From contig JAMKCH010005346.1 of assembly GCA_023653785.1 (NCBI GenBank), forward strand, positions 1 through 64,000: DNA of 64,000 nucleotides, in the 5' to 3' direction. How positions within the stretch are numbered: position 1 is the first letter of the stretch; every line of letters starts with the position of its first letter. The notes under the pieces are model-generated. The model was not told where the DNA came from, did no database searches, and saw nothing but the letters and a program-made list of their open reading frames with translations. The DNA comes from Ophioderma brevispina. Taxonomy: Eukaryota; Echinodermata; Ophiuroidea; Amphilepidida; Ophiodermatidae. A program made the position numbers and the translations under genes. Positions 1 through 11,300 of this stretch are shown here, in pieces.

Positions 1-1917
1 ATAAATTCCGTGAATTCCGTATAGTAAGTAGCAGTAGGTATCAATATAAAATGTAGGCCCCGAAATGTTTGCAATAGTTGCGAAGCGAAGTTAACACAAC
101 CATTTTCTCATGGTTAAACGGATCCCTGTTTGTCTGTTTTAAGTCTCTACTAATTTTCATCCCTTGGCCTGTTTATATTTGCCATAATTGATCACCACAT
201 TGTGTGGACTTATTAATGCATGTATCCGTCCAAGTTTGAGCGTTCACTGGTTGTGGCATGTAGCTGTGTGGAGTTTGTTAAGCCCACTTGAGTGGTTTCC
301 ACTGTTGGCATTTCCTTGTGTGTGTTCAGGTGAAGACATCCACAGGGTACCTTAAACATATTGTGTATTGATCATGGAACTATTATGCAAATGAGGGGTA
401 TTGTCAGGTCCTGATCTTAAGGCGAGATCTTCCCTTCTCCAGCAAGGAAAGGAAATTGTGGGTAATGATGGAATGTGCTAGTGTAGATATTGATAAACAA
501 TTTGGTACCAGTACGGAATCTTGCCAGCCATATAACACCCCGGTCTTCGGCTCATATTCCATGAATATGTACTTTCACGGTGGTAGGATTAAAAGAGTTA
601 CAGTAGGTGGCGAGAGTCCAGTTTGACGTTGAGTTTGCATCTGTAGAGAGTCCATATGTGTGTCGGATCGGGGGTTCACAAGATTGGTCCATGATGCAGC
701 AAGTAGTTGAATTGTTGTCTCATCCTTAAAATCCTTAGCTTTCAAAGTATAACATTTCGTGTTTGCACACTTAGAAATGAGACATTTCCATAGATTTTCC
801 TGCATTAGGAACCTGCCAAAACTGCCGTAGAGTTGTGTCATTAAACATGCATGTAGTGAGAGTGGCCCATTGACTGAGCAATGAACTGGGTTGTCAATAA
901 ATCAATAATGGTGGTAATGGTTATGCAGTACAATAGCTAGTCCATATGAAGAGAAGAGAAGTATATAAATCACATCAAACTTCACTATAATTCCATAAAA
1001 ACACAGTAATTTTCCATGAGAAGTATATCAGCAGATTCTGGCATCAAAGCAACAGATGATATAAAATATATATGATGAAAATGAAGATATTCTAATTAAA
1101 TTGATGATGAAATCAGGAGCTCTGAAGTTGTGTGTGCTATGTGAAGGGGAGCAGCAGAATCAATGTAGGGAAGGTAAACAGACTCGCTGTGCGGGAAGGT
1201 GGGAACTCCTACAGCAAAAAATAATATGAGGAGTCTGGCCAAGAAAGAGAGATGGGGACTCTGTGACGAGCTTGTCGGCACGACCACTTTACATTACTTT
1301 ATATTCATTCTAATTGTAAAACTTGTAAACTCAGCCCTCCTAGTTTATTTTATTTGCAAATTGTATATATAAAAAATAAATGATGATATGTTCAAGTGAG
1401 GTTTTATTGATGTTCTCCTTTTTAGGAATTTATGGAATCAATAATAAATGCACAGCAACAATCACTGAAAAAAAAAAAATCAAAAATTTATTTTTTGTGT
1501 GTGTGTGTCCGTCTCTTTTTATGAGTTTCTTAAATTTGGCTATTAGACTAGCCCCTTGCTTAGTAGTGACAGCCCTTGTTTACAAGGTTTATTAAGGTAG
1601 GCCACATACCTTCAGGGTAAGCAATTAGGCCCTCCGCCTAGTGTTTAGCTGCGTGTTATCAGGTTCTACGCAGTTGCCTCTTAAGTTATTACAGCATGAG
1701 GGGTGCTGTTTGGGATTACTTGGAACAGCAACTGGTGATTTTACCACCGTTAGGAACAGTTTTTAAGCACTATTGTGATTGATCACTTGGTCTAGTGATA
1801 AAAAAAAGAAAACAAGTGGTTTACATAGGCAGTTCACATATTGTTGTGAAGAGTGGTTTTTTTTTTTGAGCATCATCACCTTATTACTTATGAGATTGCA
1901 GAAGAAACTACTAAATC
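1..1917. other. Unassigned AT-rich sequence
   Basis: I see no gene, RNA gene or bounded repeat here. A 63-codon open frame on the minus strand (1096-1287) encodes a hydrophobic, signal-peptide-like stretch but opens with GTG rather than ATG and has no clear splice context. T and A runs and short GT runs occur around 1470-1510 and 1800-1870. Confidence 0.5.
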
Positions 1918-2199
1918 TTAAAAGGCACTATTCAGGCATCCACCTAAAAGGGTCAAAATAAGCTAAAATAGTTGAAATTTGAAAGTGAAAGATAAGTCTG
2001 TAGAGTTTGCATAGTTTATTTTTCAAATGAAGATATATGAAGAAAAGAATTATGTGGTTACAGTAAGGTCCTTAAGTTGATTTCAATTTAGCACTTAGGT
2101 ATATGTAGAATAGCTAGCTATTTAACAGATATGCACAAAATCTTTTTTATTTGACTGATTTTTTTTCATTTTCGATTTAGCCAAAGCATATGTGCTTAA
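1918..2199 (+). mobile_element. TTAA family B MITE, degenerate copy
   Basis: This copy begins TTAAAAGGCACTATTCAGG and ends at a TTAA after CGATTTAGCC. The internal stretch AGTGAAAGATAAGTCTGTAG matches the family B copy at 63245-63599 almost exactly, and the right-hand part keeps the family's TTTTCGATTTAGC block. The middle is rearranged, so this is an old copy. It lies just beyond the stop codon of the candidate exon at 2369-2569. Confidence 0.5.
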
Positions 2200-2368
2200 A
2201 CAAAACAAAAAGTCCTTGAAATAATATGATTTTTACCTGTATTTCTAGAATCAAATAGAATTTGTTATTTAATACTAGAAATATATAGGCCTATCTCAGA
2301 TAGTCATTATTTCACAATATTTCCATTTTCTGGCATAGTTTTTAAAGAGGAGTTGAAACTCAGTCCCA

Positions 2369-2569
2369 TCACTTGCCTACTTTCCGTCCAATCTTGACAG
2401 CCTCCTTCATCCAAGACCTCCAAGTGCCTTCTATGCTAGGAATGAGTTCATAACCACCAAGTGGCAAAATTGAGTTTCCATTTGAGGCGAGTACATTCAC
2501 CTGATTCTTGGTAACAGTGTGACATGGACATTGCTCTACCTTGATAAGGTCATGATTTTGAAATCCATA
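2369..2569 (-). CDS. Candidate 3'-terminal coding exon, unknown protein
   Basis: I do not recognise the protein. Reading the minus strand, a polypyrimidine tract of about 35 bases (roughly 2580-2618) leads to CTTAAGTCAG, a good splice-acceptor context. About 66 codons then stay open to a TGA stop at 2369-2371. The predicted C-terminus has mixed, soluble composition, including a CPCH motif near the start, a LPLGGYELIPSIEGTW stretch, and a basic end (EAVKIGRKVGK). An ATTAAA poly(A)-signal variant lies about 100 bases past the stop (2268-2273). The frame has no ATG start and is preceded by an in-frame stop upstream of the pyrimidine tract, so it makes sense only as an internal or terminal exon. 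Alternative acceptor: exon from 2574. It could also be a chance frame or a pseudogene; no partner exon was identified. Confidence 0.3.
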   Translation of the reverse strand, partial: YGFQNHDLIKVEQCPCHTVTKNQVNVLASNGNSILPLGGYELIPSIEGTWRSWMKEAVKIGRKVGK

Positions 2570-2619
2570 CTGACTTAAGGGCAAAAGGAGGAGGAGGGGA
2601 AGAAGAGAAAATGAGTGAT

Positions 2620-3595
2620 GGTATGAAATATTATTTTGAGTTTAGGCATAGAAGTAGTGCCGATTAATGCTAGGTCTAACAGCACAACAACCCCAGAACA
2701 CAAATGCATGCACCACACTGATGACCTTTAGATTCAGGTTTATGCAGTGCAGATGCATACAAGTCATATTGCCTAACTTTCCACATGTTGTGGAGGAAAG
2801 TTAGGAAATATGCTCTGATGCTCTGCACATGCCTTACACATGAAAATCATTAGTTACGTGTCATTATACTAAAGGTCTGTCACTGCAGAATACCGTTTAG
2901 ACTCACAAGCCAATATTAGCATTATTTGTGAAGAGCGAGCTCTTAATTTTCGAAAATTTTGATATTTTTGCAACACAGCTTATGTTGGTAATTGTCTAGA
3001 AAACTACATCCTGCGAATGAGAATGATTATTAAAATGAGTATTTATATAAAATGCGCGATTGTGTAATTAGAATTGGGATCCTAGATTATACTAACGGCA
3101 GAGCTGGAAATGCAAGTTTATGTCCGTCCACTTGAAAAAATAGTGCCCCTCAAGAAAATGACCTCTAACTTGACGTGCCTGAACAAATAAAACCAACTAA
3201 TAGATGAGCGTAGATACGTACATGTGCTATTTCCCGGCTGATTTCATATTGGAAGGCAAGTTCCAACGGCCGTTGAATTATATATTATCGGGGTCCCGAT
3301 ATTAATTAATCTATTTACAACATTCCTTCGTTTGCGACACATGACTCGTATAGCTTAACCCGTTCACAGGTATAAGTTTACTAGCCAGTTACCAATTGTC
3401 AACCGTGTACCAATCTCAATTTTTTTGAAAAAATGGGGGCGCTCTTCAAAAAAATTTTCTAATATTGCTTCAACAACACTGTTGAGATTCAAAGAAATTG
3501 ATAAGATTTATCTGTAGGTGGATGCTGATTTGCCGTACTAAACGGCTTGGCATTTCTTCTGCAAATCACCGCATTCCTCACATCCTTATTTTTCC
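2620..3595. other. Unassigned sequence
   Basis: No gene or bounded element is seen. Around 2948-3160 there are short matches to the right end of TTAA family A (a GATATTTTTGCA block and a GAAAAAATAGTGCCCCTCAAG block), possibly a very decayed copy. A 12-bp palindrome, CAACGGCCGTTG, is at 3264-3275. Confidence 0.35.
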
Positions 3596-3645
3596 TAATA
3601 AACGCCCCGGGGGCGGAGCATTTTTCAAAGAGGGGCGTTTTATTA
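3596..3645. repeat. GC-rich inverted repeat
   Basis: TAATAAACGCCCC at 3596-3608 faces its near reverse complement GGGGCGTTTTATTA at 3632-3645, with one extra T. The spacer starts with a GGGGGC run that can also pair with the left arm. It may be the end or the middle of a transposon, but I cannot bound it. Confidence 0.5.
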
Positions 3646-3739
3646 CATTAAAATGGAAAGTCAAAAATCCCCAACAAAAATCACCAACCTTCGGAGTAGA
3701 GGGGCAGAACGAGCGAAAGGCGGGTAGGTGAAATCAACA

Positions 3740-4180
3740 GTGATTGCAAGTAAATGAACAGGGGGGGAGGAAGAGGGGACCGGCAGAGGAGACGGGTAGG
3801 GAAGAGGATGGGTGGCAAGAGGAACAGCAGTGACGGGCGTGGGAGCGAACAGGAGAGAGGTATGCTGACAGGAGGGAGAAAAGCTAAAGTGATGGGGGTC
3901 GAGAGAGAAGACAAGAGGAAGGCAGAGGGGATGCAGGGGGGGGACCTGGCGAGAGAATGGGAGGGGAAGAAGGGGAGGGGGAAGACAGACATGAAAGAGC
4001 CTGAAAGGAGGGAGTGAGAGAGGGCTAAGAGTAACAGAGTTTAAGAAGGGTAAATAGCGGGATGGGTAGGGAAGAATCAAGGAAAGGTAAAGAGAGTTGG
4101 GGAGGAGTGGAAGAGAGGGAGGTGTGAGGGCAGAAGGCGGAGCAAACGTAAACTAATGGAGGAGGGAAGAGTAGGGAAAA
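3740..4180 (+). repeat. Purine-rich low-complexity block
   Basis: For about 440 bases the plus strand is almost all A and G, with many GGGA, GAGG and AGAGG words but no fixed repeat period. This bias leaves several frames open: Arg/Gly/Glu-rich on plus, Pro/Leu/Ser-rich on minus, up to 139 codons. The frames overlap each other and have composition set by the strand bias, so I do not call them genes. Confidence 0.75.
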
Positions 4181-4189
4181 AATTCTATA

Positions 4190-5140
4190 ATGAGAACGTC
4201 TATCCTCCTTGTTCTCAACGTCATAGTCCTGGGGGGGGGGTTCCAATTTCGTTATACACATGACACCATGAACATCACTTGTACTTTGTAGAAAGTATGA
4301 TGGACAACAGCGATCATGATACAGATTACGACAGTCCTGCCATTAAATCATTCCGATTTAGGTAGCTTAACTCATTTCCTTGAATTTTTTTTATCTAAAA
4401 ATCATTGGGGGGGGGCATTTATTAGAGCAGAGGCATTATATTAGGAACAACACGGTACATGTTTTAGGTGGCCATCGTCATCTACAATCGTGTTGGTTTT
4501 TCATTATAGCTTTTTTAGCCTTACATAAATATCACAGATTGTGGAAAGTGACCTTGAAACCGAATTCTTGTTGCATAGAAATGGGATGATATTGCAACTT
4601 TACTGCAGACATGCACATTATGTATTGAGCCTTTTCTAAGAATGAAAAACTTTGTATGCCAACATTTTCAAAATCTACACTGTATTTTCCAGGACTTAAT
4701 TTAAAAAGGCATTTTGGGATCCACAACCAACCCCGTCATCCAAACTTACCTAAAAAGTTGAGATTTTTATATCATCTGAACTGATAGCCTAACCTTACAT
4801 GCAAATTTGGTCATATCTGTAAGTAATCTGCTAAATTTTTGTATTTTCTGTCCATATACAGACACAACTTACAGCACAGTAGCCTAAAAATGAGTATTTT
4901 ATTTTGAACCAACACAAAAGAAAGTGCTAAAATCCACAAAATTCCCTTTTAAATGGGATAACATGGATCGTATCCACATATAGAATTAACTGACTGACCA
5001 AGTAGCAGTGAATCTACATACAAAGAATTTGTCATCACACATTATCTCTTACTCATGTGAACAGCTTTCTTGAAGCATGCATACCACAGTGGTGCCTGTA
5101 CTTGTCCTATCAGTCCTACTGATCAGGTGATATAAAGTTA
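4190..5140. other. Unassigned sequence with G runs
   Basis: No gene or bounded repeat is seen. Runs of 7-10 G occur near 4230-4240 and 4407-4414. Confidence 0.4.
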
Positions 5141-5149
5141 GTTAAACCA

Positions 5150-5545
5150 AAGTTTTAAATCCGGTTTTGTCCCCGCTAACGGGGGTGGCCGGATACACCT
5201 CACACTCAGCAATACTGCTGTGTGAGGATTTATTGGAGCAAAAAGATAATTGACCGGATGCCCTTCCTGACGTCAATCCACAGTTTTTTGCGGTGGGCCT
5301 AGCCTTTGGGCAACCCATGCCCACCATGCAAGGCAGCATGTGCTGGATGGCCGTCATTAGCTCTCCAGAGCTGACGCCCTTGAAGGTAGATCTTCTTTTT
5401 CATTCTACCAGGGTAACCAGCTACCCTCCTCATCAGATCAGAAACCCAATGGGGGTGACGGTTTAGCCGTCGACAACTCGGCCCTGGAACAGGTAGTACT
5501 GGTTACCAGGATACCAGTAGCAGGCCCTCATAGGAATCCTGACCT
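5150..5545. repeat. GC-richer repeat-like block, unclassified
   Basis: The block is clearly richer in G and C than its surroundings. It holds a small hairpin (CCCCGCTAACGGGGG) and the phrase CCGGATGCCCTTCCTGACG, which I associate with dispersed retroelement tails in fish and other animals. No terminal repeats, poly(A) tail or promoter boxes are visible, so the class is open. The 71-codon minus-strand frame here (5142-5357) is not a recognised protein. Confidence 0.35.
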
Positions 5546-5559
5546 GACAACCTGATATA

Positions 5560-6780
5560 AACAAGTTTGATTTAAGTATCTCTTAACCACAAACCTGTTT
5601 CAGGTGCAACACTCTGCATTATTAAGAAAAGACTTTTCAGTGTTTTATATGGCAAGCTGAATGTACAATGAACTTGAAAAAAAAACACTGTTTATTTACT
5701 ATGAACTCAGTTTATCAAAATATCACATTTTTTATCAATTCAATTGCCTGTTTTCAAGGGAATCCCCTTTTACTTTAAAAATCAAAAGGAACCAAAAAAC
5801 CTTGTTATTTAAGAAAATGAAACTCAAGGATTCTTGTTGTTAAGTGATCAAATGTCTTTTCAAGTAAAAGCTTTCTGTCACTGATAACCAGGACAAAGTC
5901 AAAATTGGAAATTTTTGGTGATTTAGTCAATTTGAATTACTCAAATCAACCAGTTCTAACATAATGCAACACTTATCAGGATTGCTCTCTCTTCTACATC
6001 CTACAAAAATCTTTAATCCTTTAAAAATGTCTTTGTTTTCTATTGATTTGTGGCATGTTCATTGCACATTATCTCCCAAATACCCTGCCGACATTGTTTG
6101 AATTTTGAACGAACAAGTTATATTTGTTCTCTGACTAGTTAACCTTTCTATCCATGCCAAACCTGTATAAAATAAATTTGCATATCAGAAAAAAAGTTGA
6201 CATTCCTTTCAAGGTAGCAAGAAAAAGGTGACTAGGAGCAAAGCAGGTCAGTCAGGCAACACACATGCCAAGTGTAAAAGCTATTACAGCACCACAAATT
6301 TATCGGGAAACTCAATATCCATCGTAACACCTCTGGTTGTATCCCGGTTTACCATACCCGCAATTTTCTTTGAGCCTCCACTTTTTCAATACAGATCAAT
6401 ATGTGTTCCTTATAGTATACAGACATCAGGTGTATGCATGCAGGTATCTAATTGAAAATTGTGCCTTTGTGTTAAGGGTGTGTGACTGGTTTAAGGGGGT
6501 GTGTTACCAGCTTATAAAGGTGTGCGATTATCTTATCTTCTACTGCTGCCTTCTTTAAAGGGATGTCAAGTTTTATTAAAATTAAATACACTTCCTGTCT
6601 AAACCAAATATCCAATAAATATTTTTTTATTTTAAAATAAAAATTACAGCTCCATGAATGTCCTCTATTTCTCTCTCAATTGCTCTCCCCATCCAGCTTT
6701 CTTTTCTTACTCACCTGGGGGTACTGATCAAGTTTAATTAGTGTCTCTGCAAGGGTCAAAGTGGCACATCTATAATACCC
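5560..6780. other. Unassigned AT-rich sequence
   Basis: No gene is seen. A TTAAAGGGATGTC sequence at 6555 looks like a left end of the TTAA families described elsewhere in the window, but I found no matching right end. Confidence 0.4.
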
Positions 6781-6789
6781 CCCACCTCA

Positions 6790-6890
6790 CTCATTCCTTG
6801 AGTGACTGAGTGCCCCTTGACTCACTCACTCATTCACTCACTATCTTTCTCCTTCCTTCCCTCTCTTCCTTCCCTCTCTGGCTTTAAGCC
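6790..6890. repeat. CACT and CTTCC simple repeats
   Basis: A degenerate CACT/CATT tract around 6785-6842 is followed by CTTCCTTCCCTC repeats to about 6880. It is an ordinary pyrimidine-rich microsatellite just left of a hAT element. Confidence 0.75.
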
Positions 6891-6934
6891 AGGGGGTTAT
6901 AATTGTGACAGTGGATTCCTTCTGTACTTGTATG

Positions 6935-7151
6935 CAGGTGTGTAGCTAGCCCGGTGGTTCCGAGGGGGCAATTTCCCGGTGGGTGCAACAAATGTCCCGA
7001 TTACAGGCAAAACTAACCCGGTCGCAGGGCAAAAGAGTCCGAAAAGGGCTGATTTTAACACGAATATCCGTCTTTTACTTCCCAATTTCCCCTCAAAAAG
7101 ATTTTCAGAGGGGGCACTCTGCCCCTATGCCCCCACCTGGGTACGCCACTG
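6935..7151. mobile_element. hAT-type MITE with 7/8 target-site duplication
   Basis: The element begins CAGGTGTGTAGC and ends GGGTACGCCACTG, whose reverse complement is CAGTGGCGTACCC. This is the CAGTGGCGTA type of end seen in many invertebrate hAT elements. It is flanked by CTTGTATG (6927-6934) and CTTGTATT (7152-7159), a hAT-size 8-bp duplication with one mismatch. The interior is GC-richer than its surroundings and carries GGGGGCA/TGCCCC subterminal inverted blocks. At 217 bp it cannot code for transposase, and the overlapping short frames are by-products. Confidence 0.8.
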
Positions 7152-7244
7152 CTTGTATTGTGTATGCATGTTGGATTTTGGTTAGATTGACTGTTTGGTG
7201 GTCTAATGAGTAAAATAAGGTCAGACTTCAATCTCAACTAAACT

Positions 7245-7727
7245 TGGTGACAATGGGGACCTGATTTAAGTATATAAAGTTTTCATCTTAATAGAATGGT
7301 CTTCACCTCAAAACCCCCATCTGTAAAGTTTCATGCCGATATGTCAACCCATTTTGATGTGAGAGCTAAAAGTGTGATTTTGTAATCCCATAGAGTCTCT
7401 ATAAAACTAATATTGGTCGACCAAAATGGGGCACATCAGGGGTGCAAAAATATTTTCTTTCCTCAGGAGCAACATGCAATGTTCACATAGATACTACAAG
7501 ACTTTCAGCCATTTCCTCGGAGCAGCGCTCCCAGCTCCCGCATTTTTTGCACCCCTGGGGCACATTTTCGCTCATAACATCCAAACCAAACATCCTTTAG
7601 CACTAAGATTTCCCAGGGTATATGAGAAAAATAGTAGCTTTCTTCAGATACCAAAATTTTCACCACTTCCGGTAAAACCTGGAGTTCTGGGGACGAGGCT
7701 ATTAGCGATCGGACCATGGCCCTTTAA
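7245..7727 (-). mobile_element. TTAA family D MITE, split by a nested hAT
   Basis: The right border is CCATGGCCCTTTAA, giving TTAA at 7724-7727. The interior (CTGGGGACGAGGCTATTAGCGAT, written here in two parts: CTGGGGACGAGG and CTATTAGCGAT) recurs at 25577-25710 and, inverted, at 11301 and 48392. The left end near 7245 is eroded and has no intact TTAA. A 121-bp hAT element lies inside at 7437-7557. Short internal frames on both strands are not supported as genes. Confidence 0.75.
7437..7557. mobile_element. hAT-type MITE nested in family D, exact 8-bp duplication
   Basis: The ends are CAGGGGTGCAAAAA and its exact complement at the right, TTTTTTGCACCCCTG (one extra T). The flanks are GGGCACAT at 7429-7436 and GGGCACAT at 7558-7565, an exact 8-bp duplication. 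The related D copy at 11301 carries the uninterrupted site (CCCCCATTTTGGTCGAC on its strand), so the insertion is confirmed by comparison within this window. Confidence 0.92.
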
Positions 7728-8863
7728 GATGACTTCACACAAATCAAGTCAAAAGTTACCTTTGGGTAAAAGAACAATTAAAGGGGAATTCTTGAGTATT
7801 TCTTCAAGGATTCCATCATAATTTGAATTGCATGAAAAATCGAAATAATGATGATTGGTCAAAGTACATATTTATTCAATTCTATAGCTCTGCATGCACA
7901 TGAATTATAACTACATGTTTGTGATTTTTGACTTGCATCTCAAATTTTACATTCAGAAATTTGCCAAAGAAGACAAACTACAAGACTCTTTCATTAGTCG
8001 TGCGAAACTCTGAGCTCCTCAAACACGCATCGACACTCGCATCAAAATCCCAGCAACTTGATTTGCCTCAAACTACAACACCAATTGAATTAGCAAAACA
8101 CAACTCTTAGGAATAAACCTCCACTACCCAAACAGATATACTCCAAACTGGAATATCACTTTCCATTCCCACTCACAACTTAACAAAGTTATCGTCATCA
8201 CAATCCATACGAATAACACTCCGATTTCAACCAAAACAAAAAAACTTGCCAGATTTTGGCGTGAACTCTGTAACCTACATTGTGGCATGCCCTGAATTAT
8301 AGGACAAGTGAAATAATTTGACCGAGATTGAAAAAAAGAAAGAAATAAGCAAAGTTAAAATGCCGAACACTACTCAATTATCATGTCGGGGAATTAAGAG
8401 TACATTAGAAGATAATTCTTGGCATAATGTTGTGGGAAATTACTTGATCCAGCGAATAAAAGGGGAGGGCTTTGTACGTGTGCAAAATCTGATAACTAGG
8501 CGGTTAGACATGGGAAATGTGAAGTCTGCTTTCTTTTGCCCGGCTCATGAGTGATTTTTCACACCTTTCTTGCCGAAAAAACCGTTATTCCGGCAGAGAA
8601 CTGCGGTCATCCCTCATCGCTGTGCATGTTTTCTTATTATTACCAATATCATATTTGATCTAGAAGCACCATTAGACAAGGATTTTATGACAAATTTTCT
8701 CAATTCAGTATGTTATCCACAATTTTGCATAAATTCCAGACAAGGATGTAGCCCAATATACAAGTACGAATATTTAAGCGACAAACTTCAAGTACAAGAG
8801 TCTATGTCAATGACAAAAGAGCATAACAGTGAGAAAGCTTTTACAGTGCTACTTCTATGGAAT
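7728..8863. other. Unassigned sequence
   Basis: No gene is recognised. The frames at 8318-8554 and 8570-8866 (78 and 98 codons, plus strand) have no identifiable domain, and the second has a non-ATG start context. The stretch ends at the border of a hAT-like element. Confidence 0.4.
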
Positions 8864-9915
8864 TAAAGTTCAACCAATAATCGTATTGGATATCGTATCG
8901 GGCCGATATTGTCCATATCGGTAAAATAACGGATTGGCAAAAAAAAAAAGCCTTTCCTTACCAATAATACGTACCGATATCTCAGTGAAACACAACACAG
9001 CAGTGTGGTTTATTTAGTGCGGAAATTGACTTTTGGGTTTTTTAATCCAATGGAGTTTGCGTAAAAGGAAGCATCAGCTATCATCAAGATCACAAAATCT
9101 TTTTTTTTGTATTAAACTCATACTTGTACTGGAAAGTAACCCACCTGGGCAGAAATAATTAAGAGCAAATGAATTAAACAAAATTAAGGTATGATTACTG
9201 GATTATATGAGACATTGACATTTTTTGTGTGTTAAGTTTAGTCAGGATTGCGTCCCATGCATGTTAATATCATAGAATTAGTATATTTATATATGCCGCC
9301 AAAAGAAAACATAAGTTAATTGCAGGACATACTAAATCAGAATGTACAAGACCAGTGAATGATATTTTTTTTAGAATAACCCCATATACAGCTAAAAAAA
9401 AAGACAAGCCTGATAGCTGTTAGAAAATTTACAGTACCATATACTTTTGGTGAGTTTATCATTTCTTTGAATCAACCACATAATTTTTCATGGTTATGCA
9501 ATGGGTTAAAATATTAGGGTTGATTCAAGGAAATTATACAACTACAAACACGTAAAGGGTACTCTCAATTTCTTCCAGCTATTTAACTTTTTTCCTTTGT
9601 TGATATTCTATGAATTGTTGAACAAGATCAATAATGTTGGTAATAAATGTGGAGCAGCAATTTGTGTTAATTTTTTTTGTGTTTAGTCAGATTAACTGTT
9701 TGGGAAATAGATATTAATATTGTGTCAAACTGTAGTACCATCCCAATAGACTGAAAGAGTTGTCTTTCATTTGACATTATTGTGATTACTGATATTCACA
9801 GCGATTTTTAAAAATATAAAAACAGCAAAACATATCGGATCGGATATCGGCCGATATTAAAAATGTAATATCGGTTATCGGATCGGAAGAGAAAACTCAT
9901 TAAGGTTGACCCCTA
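8864..9915. mobile_element. hAT-like non-autonomous element, ~1.05 kb
   Basis: The left end TAAAGTTCAACCAATAA faces the right end GGTTGACCCCTA (reverse complement TAGGGGTCAACC). Both ends are followed inward by clustered TATCGG/CCGATA words, such as ATCGGGCCGATATTG and ATCGGCCGATATT, which look like hAT subterminal transposase sites. The flanks TATGGAAT and TTGGGATT match at 5 of 8 positions, so the duplication is weak. Inside, ATTTCTTTGAATCAACC (about 9461-9477) and GGTTGATTCAAGGAAAT (9518-9534) form a 17-bp stem. No transposase is visible. Confidence 0.6.
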
Positions 9916-11300
9916 TTGGGATTATTTCAATTACGAGAATTTTGATACCTTAATTGGCATATTTTATATTAAAATGTTACTACAAATCAAGCAATTGTTG
10001 TGTAAGGACAAAGAAAAAAAGAAAGGCATCTTTGAACAAGAGATAAAGTATGTTGTCTTTTTGGTAAAGAGAACTCTGCAGAGTCCACTTGATACTTAAG
10101 TCACAAACATACAGTTATAAAATGACCACATCTGGATCTTCATAACCTGTCAATAATCCTGATACATGCCAAGATTGGTTTTAATTTTAATAGTTATGGA
10201 AGGGGCATGTTCACTTATTGGACAAGCTAAACTCACTATCTAATCATGGAGAAGGTCTGGTTTTCATTGACAGATTATACTGTATGTAGAATTGCTCAAC
10301 AAATTTCATGGTTTCAACAGTGTAATGCCCATTCCTAGAGTGTGTGTCGTTGTCTTTCAGAGAGTTTACCTTCATACACTCAATTAATACTTGGTATAGG
10401 GGAAAAGTTGAATAAGTCGGGAACTTTGCAAAGTGTTGACTACTGTTGGAATACAGCTACATATTTTTATGTACTTGGGCTGTAAGAGTGCTTTTTGAAA
10501 ATTGAGCAAAATGTGCACATAAAAGACCATACTTTGGTGTGTTGCTGTGCTTAACATGTAAAAAAAAAATCTGAAAAAAAACTACCAACCAAATTTTTAT
10601 TTGATCATGCACAGCGAAATCATCCTTTAACGTTCTTGCTTCATTAAGTTTTGGACATGTTCTCAGAGATATTTGACGACACAACTGAGAGAGTTTATAA
10701 CAATAACATGGTTTGAAAAAAAATCTTCCTTTCCACCCACCTTAAAATTATTAATTATTTCTGCTCAGGTTGTGTTGTTTCGTTTTTTAAATATTGCAAA
10801 TGAAACAATTGTAAAATGGATATGATCTTACAAAAATCATACTGGTTGATGTGGTTACCTATGAATGCACTTTTTTAAACAGCACAGCGCTCTCTGTTAT
10901 TTGTAATGTGGTCTACTTTTAATTTCCTGGGATGCTGTGATCAAAAAATTTTAACTGAGCATCGGATTACATATAACTTCTACTTGATCAATCACAAATA
11001 CAACACATGAAGCCTACATTATGTATAGTCAGTGAGTTGTCCTACATTACTTTATACACCAACAAGATAGGCACGTGAAATTTAATGCACAGTGTGTCTG
11101 ATGATAACAACTAGAAACACTAATTTATGCAAGTCAAGATTTTGTGAGTCTAATTTTTTTTAAGTGCGTGTGGTTTTGGTCAAAACTATGACCATTTTCA
11201 TCCAAATTAACACCCCAATCATTTCAGTCTATACACATGCTGTTTTTGTCCCATACTTTATTTTTAGAGTATTGTCACTTTGTTTTTCGAATGTGCAGAG
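9916..11300. other. Unassigned AT-rich sequence
   Basis: I see no gene, RNA gene or bounded repeat in these 1.4 kb. A 75-codon minus-strand frame at 10457-10684 has no recognisable features. Confidence 0.45.

Noticed and set aside
1096..1287. Signal-peptide-like 63-codon minus frame
   Set aside because: It starts with GTG, has no upstream promoter or splice evidence, and is short.
3661..4080. 139-codon proline/leucine-rich minus-strand frame
   Set aside because: It is explained by the purine-rich plus strand; overlapping frames on both strands have the same bias.
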